This document shows positions 5,580 through 9,655 of a stretch of DNA of 9,655 bases, piece after piece. Source of the stretch: CAYRXM01 sp964428175 (GTDB lineage Bacteria; Chloroflexota; Anaerolineae; JAFGEY01); assembly GCA_964428175.1 (NCBI GenBank), contig CAYRXM010000167.1:1-9655 (forward strand). The letters run 5' to 3'. A program made the translations under genes and the position numbers. Position 1 is the stretch's first letter, and every line of letters begins with the position of its first letter. Under the pieces are notes generated by a model. That model was not told the DNA's origin and did not search any database. It worked only from the letters and a program-made list of their open reading frames with translations.

Positions 5580-6218
5580 ATGGCCCGTATCCGGCACCGC
5601 AAAAGCATCAACCCGTTTCGCATCCGTGTCGACGTGGTGCGACCCGACTGGGCGACCATCGCCGGCCTCGAGGCCGGCGGCCTCGACAGGCCCTTTGAAG
5701 TCGATCTGGGCTTTGGACGCGGCGAATTTTTGCTCGAACGCGCCCGGCAGTCCCCCCACGCACTGCTCATCGGCCTGGAAATCCGCCAATACCTGATCGA
5801 CAAGATGCAGCTCCAGATCGCCCAGGCCAACATCACCAACATCCACGTCATGTTTGCCAACGTCAAAACACACCTGCCTGCGCTGTTCGACGCGGGTATG
5901 CTTAGCCGGGTGTACATCCACTTTCCCGACCCGTGGACGCAGCGCAAAAAACACCACAAGCGGCGTATGGTCGACGAACACCTGGTCTCAACGCTGCACA
6001 CCCTGCTCAAGCCCGGCGGCGAGGTTCACCTGATGACCGACAAGCAGGTCGTCGGCGGCGAGATGCTGGCCCTGTTCGAGGCACACCGCGGCTATACGAA
6101 TGCCTGCGGCGCAGGACAGTTTTGTCCTACCAGCACCACCGGCATCCGCACCCGAGAAGAGCTGTATTACCTTGAGCAAGGCATCGACATCTGCCGCCTC
6201 AAGTTCGTTCGAGAGTAA
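5580..6218 (+). CDS. trmB: tRNA (guanine-N7-)-methyltransferase (m7G46)
   Basis: SAM-dependent enzyme that methylates N7 of G46 in the tRNA variable loop. The product is 212 residues, normal for TrmB. The SAM-binding motif I is EVDLGFGRGEFL (40-51), followed by IGLEI (64-68) and the family hallmark HFPDPWTQRKKHHKRRMV (114-131). The C-terminus (T191, E194, G201, R206) lines up with the usual TxxE...G...R pattern of TrmB, so the catalytic end looks intact. The frame is open upstream to 5505 inside lepB, but the ATG at 5580 has AGGA at 5572-5575 and gives the family N-terminus (MARIRHRKSINPF). It lies 41 nt after lepB, with the 22-bp palindrome between, and 5 nt before lepA, so it is probably coupled to lepA in translation. 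Confidence 0.96.
   Translation: MARIRHRKSINPFRIRVDVVRPDWATIAGLEAGGLDRPFEVDLGFGRGEFLLERARQSPHALLIGLEIRQYLIDKMQLQIAQANITNIHVMFANVKTHLPALFDAGMLSRVYIHFPDPWTQRKKHHKRRMVDEHLVSTLHTLLKPGGEVHLMTDKQVVGGEMLALFEAHRGYTNACGAGQFCPTSTTGIRTREELYYLEQGIDICRLKFVRE
6103..6128 (+). repeat. Two mutually exclusive small hairpins near the end of trmB
   Basis: CCTGC (6103-6107) pairs with GCAGG (6111-6115), while AGGACA (6113-6118) pairs perfectly with TGTCCT (6123-6128) around a 4-nt loop. They share the bases AGG at 6113-6115, so only one can form. They lie in codons for a variable region of TrmB, about 100 nt before lepA. Any role is unproven. Confidence 0.45.
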
Positions 6219-6223
6219 AAGGA

Positions 6224-8026
6224 ATGCACAACCAAACGCTGATCCGCAATTTTTGCATCATCGCCCACATCGATCACGGCAAATCGACGCTGGCCGACCG
6301 CCTGTTGGAACGCACCGGCACACTGACCGCGCGCGAAATGACCGAGCAGGTGCTCGACACGATGGACCTGGAACGCGAAAAAGGGGTCACCATCAAAGCC
6401 TCAGCCGTGCGCATGCACCATATACAGGATGGCCAGAGCTACGAACTGAACCTGATCGACACGCCGGGCCACGTCGATTTCAACTATGAGGTGTCGCGCG
6501 CACTGAACGCCTGCGAAGGCGCGCTGCTCATCGTCGACGCATCACAGGGCATCGAAGCGCAGACGTTGGCCAACCTCTACCTGGCCCTCGACCACGACCT
6601 CACCATCATCCCGGTGATCAACAAGATCGACCTGGTTTCAGCGCGCCCCGACGAGGTCGAGCAGGAATTGGGCGACCTGTTTGGCTTTTTGCCGCAGGAA
6701 ATCCTGCGCATCTCGGCCAAAGAAGGCACCAACATCGACAACGTGCTGCAAGCCATCGTCGAGCGCGTCCCCCCCCCGGTAGGCGATGTCACCGGCGCGC
6801 TGCGCGCGTTGATCTTTGACTCGCACTATGATCCCTACAAGGGCGTCGTGGCCTACATCCGCGTGGTCGATGGACAGGTCGGCAAGAGTACCTCACTCAA
6901 GCTCATATCCAACGACAAACCGGTCGATCCAATCGAAGTGGGCATATTTTCGCCCAAAATGATCCCCATCGATGGGTTGAGCGCCGGCGAAGTGGGCTAT
7001 ATCGCCACCGGGCTGAAAGAGCTTCAAGACTGCGACGTGGGCGACACGTTCACCGAACGCGACCGCCCTGCCGGCGAAGCGCTGCCCGGCTACCGCCCGG
7101 CCAAATCGATGGTTTTTGCCGGGTTCTATCCGGCCGAAGGCGAGGATTACGAGCTGCTCAGCGAGGCGCTGGAAAAGCTGCAGCTGAACGACGCGGCCCT
7201 CTTTTACGAACCGGAAACGTCACCCGCGCTGGGCTTTGGCTTTCGCTGTGGATTCCTGGGCCTCTTTCACATGGAGATCGTCCAGGAACGGCTGGAACGC
7301 GAATACAACCTCGACCTGGTGGCAACCGCCCCAAGCGTCGAGTATCACATTATCAAAACCGATGACAGCGAGGTGCGCATATCCAACCCCGCCGAACTGC
7401 CGCCGGAAACCGAGATCGCCGAGATTTCCGAGCCGTGGGTCGAGTTGAGCGTTTTCTCGCCGGCCGAATACATCGGCCAGGTGATGGAGCTGACCACCAC
7501 CCGTCGCGGGCTGTATCAAAAGATGGAATACCTCGACCCGACACGGGTGCTGATCGTTTTTGACATCCCCTTGATCGAAATCCTGGTCGATTACTTTGAC
7601 CGGCTCAAATCGTCAACGCGCGGCTATGCCTCGATGGACTATGTTTTCTCGCGCTACGAAGCCGCCGACCTGGTCAAACTGGACGTGCTGGTCAACGAAC
7701 AGGCGGTCGACGCGCTGTCGATCATCGTCCACCGCGATCAGGCCTATCGCAAAGGGCAGCGGCTTGTCACCAAACTCAAAGAGGCCATCCCCCGGCAGCA
7801 GTTCCAGGTGCCCATCCAGGCTGCGGTGGGCAAAAAGGTCATCTCGCGCGCCAACGTCAAGGCGCTGCGCAAAGACGTCACCGCCAAGTGCTACGGCGGC
7901 GACGTAACCCGCAAGCGCAAGCTGCTGGAAAAGCAAAAAGCGGGCAAAAAACGCCTCAAGATGATCGGCCGCGTGTCGATCCCGCAAGAGGCATTTATGT
8001 CTGTGCTGCGCCTGGAAGATGATTAG
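6224..8026 (+). CDS. lepA: Elongation factor 4 (LepA), ribosome back-translocating GTPase
   Basis: Translational GTPase that binds the ribosome and can reverse translocation or help 30S assembly; cytoplasmic and membrane-associated. The product is 600 residues, standard length. G-domain motifs: AHIDHGKST (P-loop, 14-22), DTMDLEREKGVTIKA (switch I, about 45-59), DTPGHVDF (79-86), NKIDL near 132 and SAKEG near 164. The EF4-specific C-terminal domain ends with AKCYGGDVTRKRKLLEKQ and KRLKMIGRVSIPQEAF, which is diagnostic against EF-G. It starts 5 nt after trmB. AAGGA directly abuts the ATG, so GAGAG at 6211-6215 (8 nt spacing) is the likelier ribosome contact. The reading frame crosses a run of nine C at 6769-6777 and is intact. 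In E. coli lepA precedes lepB; here lepB comes first, with trmB between. Confidence 0.98.
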   Translation: MHNQTLIRNFCIIAHIDHGKSTLADRLLERTGTLTAREMTEQVLDTMDLEREKGVTIKASAVRMHHIQDGQSYELNLIDTPGHVDFNYEVSRALNACEGALLIVDASQGIEAQTLANLYLALDHDLTIIPVINKIDLVSARPDEVEQELGDLFGFLPQEILRISAKEGTNIDNVLQAIVERVPPPVGDVTGALRALIFDSHYDPYKGVVAYIRVVDGQVGKSTSLKLISNDKPVDPIEVGIFSPKMIPIDGLSAGEVGYIATGLKELQDCDVGDTFTERDRPAGEALPGYRPAKSMVFAGFYPAEGEDYELLSEALEKLQLNDAALFYEPETSPALGFGFRCGFLGLFHMEIVQERLEREYNLDLVATAPSVEYHIIKTDDSEVRISNPAELPPETEIAEISEPWVELSVFSPAEYIGQVMELTTTRRGLYQKMEYLDPTRVLIVFDIPLIEILVDYFDRLKSSTRGYASMDYVFSRYEAADLVKLDVLVNEQAVDALSIIVHRDQAYRKGQRLVTKLKEAIPRQQFQVPIQAAVGKKVISRANVKALRKDVTAKCYGGDVTRKRKLLEKQKAGKKRLKMIGRVSIPQEAFMSVLRLEDD

Positions 8027-8052
8027 CGCCTCATTTTATGTGAAATTGGTTC

Positions 8053-8081
8053 TTGCCTAATCCAGTAGATTATGGTAAAAT
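8053..8081 (+). promoter_or_regulatory. Sigma70-type promoter upstream of the two-TM hypothetical
   Basis: TTGCCT (8053-8058) and TAAAAT (8076-8081) are separated by exactly 17 bp in a locally AT-rich stretch, 27 nt after the lepA stop. Transcription should begin near 8088, giving a leader of about 68 nt. This suggests the downstream gene is transcribed independently of the pnp-lepA genes. Confidence 0.72.
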
Positions 8082-8143
8082 TGAAAATAATATGTCAAGC
8101 TAGACGGATGAAAACCTGACCTTGTTGAACACGACCTGGAAAT

Positions 8144-8149
8144 GAGGTG
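8144..8149 (+). promoter_or_regulatory. Shine-Dalgarno site of the two-TM hypothetical
   Basis: GAGGTG lies 6 nt before the ATG at 8156. The alternative GTG at 8147 lies inside this site, which argues for the ATG. Confidence 0.65.
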
Positions 8150-8155
8150 GGGAGC

Positions 8156-9199
8156 ATGAATCAACAAAACAGTGGAATGACGCGATTACTGATCGGATTG
8201 GCCGTCGGTGTGGTGTTGGGGCTGGGCATCGGCCTGTTGTTCGGCTATGGCATCGCCCCGGTCAAGTGGGTCGATGTCGAGCCATATGCGCTGCGGGAGG
8301 ATTATGGCGCATATTATTGGACGCTGGTGACGGAATCCTACGACCGGCATGGCAACCTGGAGCTGGCCAAAAGGCAGCTTGGGGAATGGGAAAATGAAAC
8401 CCGGCGCAAAGCCGCCCTCGAGCGCGCCTATAGTGAAGCCAGCCCCGAACTGGGGATGAAGATCCAATCGCTGGAAGAGAAAATAACCGGCGCGACGACG
8501 GCAATGCCGACCCCGACGACACCGGCCTCGTCCGAGCCGGAGCCTTCCGACGGGTTTGATCTCGGTGGGCTGCTGCGCACCGTCGGCCTGGGACTTTTGC
8601 TCGTCCTGGCCTTCCTGGTCATCGTCGTCTTTTTGGTCTTGCGCCTGCGCAAGCCCAAAAAGCAGGCTGTAACCCAGCAAGAAGATTTTACCGACTGGGC
8701 CACCACGATGCACACCGAGCAGCAAGCCCCGCAGACGCCGCCGCTGGCCCACTTTGTCACCAGCTATTCACTGGGCAACGATGTCTATGACGAGTCGTTC
8801 AGCATCGAGTCGCCGAGCGGCGACTTTTTGGGCGAGTGCGGTGTGGGCATCTCGGAAACAATCGGCACCGGCGACCCGGACAAAGTGACTGCATTCGAGG
8901 TCTGGCTGTTCGACAAGAATGACATTCGCACCGTCACCAAAGTGCTGATGAGCGAACACGCCTTCAATGACCCGGAAATGCGCGCCCGGCTGGCCACCAA
9001 AGGCGAAGCGGCGCTGATCGTGCCCAACAAGCCGATCACCATCGAAACGCTGACCTTGCGCATCGACGTGATGGCGACGGAAGCGGTTTATGGAGCAGCG
9101 CCGCCCGTCAACAGCTTTTTCGATCGGCTGACCCTCGAGTTGATCACGCGCAGCAAGGACGCCAGCATGGGCGGCGTCGAAGGTGAACTCGACCTGTAA
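8156..9199 (+). CDS. Two-TM membrane protein of unknown function with conserved-looking cytoplasmic domain
   Basis: Function unknown. The product is 347 residues. A Gly/Leu-rich membrane segment (about 10-33) is followed by a motif IAPVKWVDVEPYALREDYGAYY and a helical region with coiled-coil character (about 45-112). This style recurs in membrane proteins of Anaerolineae as I remember them. A Thr/Pro/Ser-rich linker (113-133) leads to a second membrane segment (about 136-163) with a basic stop-transfer end (RLRKPKKQ). The C-terminal part (about 198-332) looks like one compact beta-rich domain, including DVYDESFSIESPSGDFLGECGVGISE, FEVWLFDKNDI and NSFFDRLTLEL. By the positive-inside rule the middle region lies outside and both ends inside, though the first segment is weakly charged. 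It has its own promoter and terminator. It may be a sensor-like or scaffold protein, which is a guess. Confidence 0.88.
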   Translation: MNQQNSGMTRLLIGLAVGVVLGLGIGLLFGYGIAPVKWVDVEPYALREDYGAYYWTLVTESYDRHGNLELAKRQLGEWENETRRKAALERAYSEASPELGMKIQSLEEKITGATTAMPTPTTPASSEPEPSDGFDLGGLLRTVGLGLLLVLAFLVIVVFLVLRLRKPKKQAVTQQEDFTDWATTMHTEQQAPQTPPLAHFVTSYSLGNDVYDESFSIESPSGDFLGECGVGISETIGTGDPDKVTAFEVWLFDKNDIRTVTKVLMSEHAFNDPEMRARLATKGEAALIVPNKPITIETLTLRIDVMATEAVYGAAPPVNSFFDRLTLELITRSKDASMGGVEGELDL

Positions 9200-9211
9200 A
9201 TCACCTGCCAT

Positions 9212-9246
9212 AAAAAAAGAAGGGCCTGAGCGGCCCTTCTTTTTTT
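9212..9246. terminator. Bidirectional intrinsic terminator between converging genes
   Basis: A perfect 15-bp inverted repeat: A7-G-AAGGGCC (9212-9226) and GGCCCTT-C-T7 (9232-9246) around the loop TGAGC. The GC core is followed by a T7 run on the plus strand and, because the left arm starts with A7, by a T7 run on the minus strand too. It should end transcripts from both the two-TM gene and the leftward gene entering from the right edge. Confidence 0.96.
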
Positions 9247-9655
9247 ATGCCGCCTCGCTGCCGGCGGTCGACGGCGAACGGCACACCACACACAATGGGT
9301 CGAGCCTGCTCATCGAAACGGCAATCAGGTGCTGCGTTTTGCGCAGCTTGATCCCCACTGCTTCCGGCTCGACCTGCGCGCGCGGCAGCGGCTGCCACCC
9401 ACTGCCATGTCGCCCCAGCACATCGACCAACGCCGGGTCGATCCCGTCCACCAGCACCGCCGCCTGAATCGGTTTGACAAACTGCCGCACATCCAGATCG
9501 CTGCCGGTCTCGGTTATCCGATAGGCCAAAAAATCGTAGGCCAAAATGGCCCGCATGCCGGCATCCGGATCACCCAGAGCGACTTGATCGCTCGCTTGAG
9601 CGCGCACCTCGACACGCAGCAGATCGTTCTGCCAGGCGGTATCCCAGGCAATGCC
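9245..9655 (-). CDS. C-terminal part of an unidentified protein (5' end beyond the window)
   Basis: The frame is open from the right edge (a GTG at 9607 is internal, and 16 more codons are open before it) to the TAA at 9245-9247. The visible 136 residues have no motif I recognise. They alternate short hydrophobic stretches with polar turns (for example AILAYDFLAYRITETG and PIQAAVLVDGIDPALVDVLG), suggesting a beta-rich fold. One Cys pair, CVVC, sits close to the C-terminus. No membrane segment is visible in this part. The stop codon overlaps the right arm of the bidirectional terminator, so the mRNA ends almost immediately after translation stops. It converges on the two-TM gene. Function, full length and localisation cannot be judged from this piece. 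Confidence 0.7.
   Translation of the reverse strand, partial: GIAWDTAWQNDLLRVEVRAQASDQVALGDPDAGMRAILAYDFLAYRITETGSDLDVRQFVKPIQAAVLVDGIDPALVDVLGRHGSGWQPLPRAQVEPEAVGIKLRKTQHLIAVSMSRLDPLCVVCRSPSTAGSEAA

Noticed and set aside
6769..6777. Run of nine C in lepA as a possible phase-variation tract
   Set aside because: The frame is intact, EF4 is a housekeeping protein with no known phase switching, and the run encodes ordinary Pro codons in a GC-rich genome.
8021..8062. GATTAG and CTAATC inverted pair around the lepA stop as a terminator
   Set aside because: Only 6 bp with a loop of about 30 nt and no GC core; it is more likely chance, and the right arm overlaps the promoter at 8053-8081.

Overview
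The window is GC-rich bacterial housekeeping DNA. It most likely comes from a member of the Chloroflexota (Anaerolineae-like). This is inferred from base composition, protein flavour and the style of the two-TM conserved hypothetical at 8156-9199; no rRNA or other marker in the window settles it.

Left part (1-1890, minus strand): a tight three-gene operon read right to left from a good sigma70-type promoter at 1969-1997. It encodes an IscU-type Fe-S scaffold with a C-terminal extension that aligns without gaps to the small protein IscX (an apparent IscU-IscX fusion), a 107-residue protein of unknown function, and a threonine synthase that runs off the left edge. Gaps between the genes are about 20 nt, and each start has a Shine-Dalgarno site.

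Middle (1998-8026, plus strand): a back-to-back promoter (2024-2052) drives rpsO (S15), followed by a 339-nt spacer with a large stem-loop, then pnp (PNPase), lepB (signal peptidase I), trmB (tRNA m7G46 methyltransferase) and lepA (EF4). From pnp onward the spacings are short (14, 41 and 5 nt), so these four genes probably share transcripts. Three inverted repeats are candidate RNA-processing or attenuation points: the long stem between rpsO and pnp, a perfect hairpin early in lepB, and a perfect 22-bp palindrome touching the lepB stop codon. The theme is RNA decay, translation and protein export.

Right part (8027-9655): a separate promoter (8053-8081) drives a 347-residue two-TM protein of unknown function. 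It ends at a strong symmetrical terminator (9212-9246). An unidentified minus-strand gene enters from the right edge and ends inside that terminator.

No mobile element, CRISPR array, tRNA or rRNA was seen. The observations most worth following are the IscU-IscX fusion, the rpsO-pnp leader structure, the lepB/trmB palindrome and the two conserved-looking hypotheticals.
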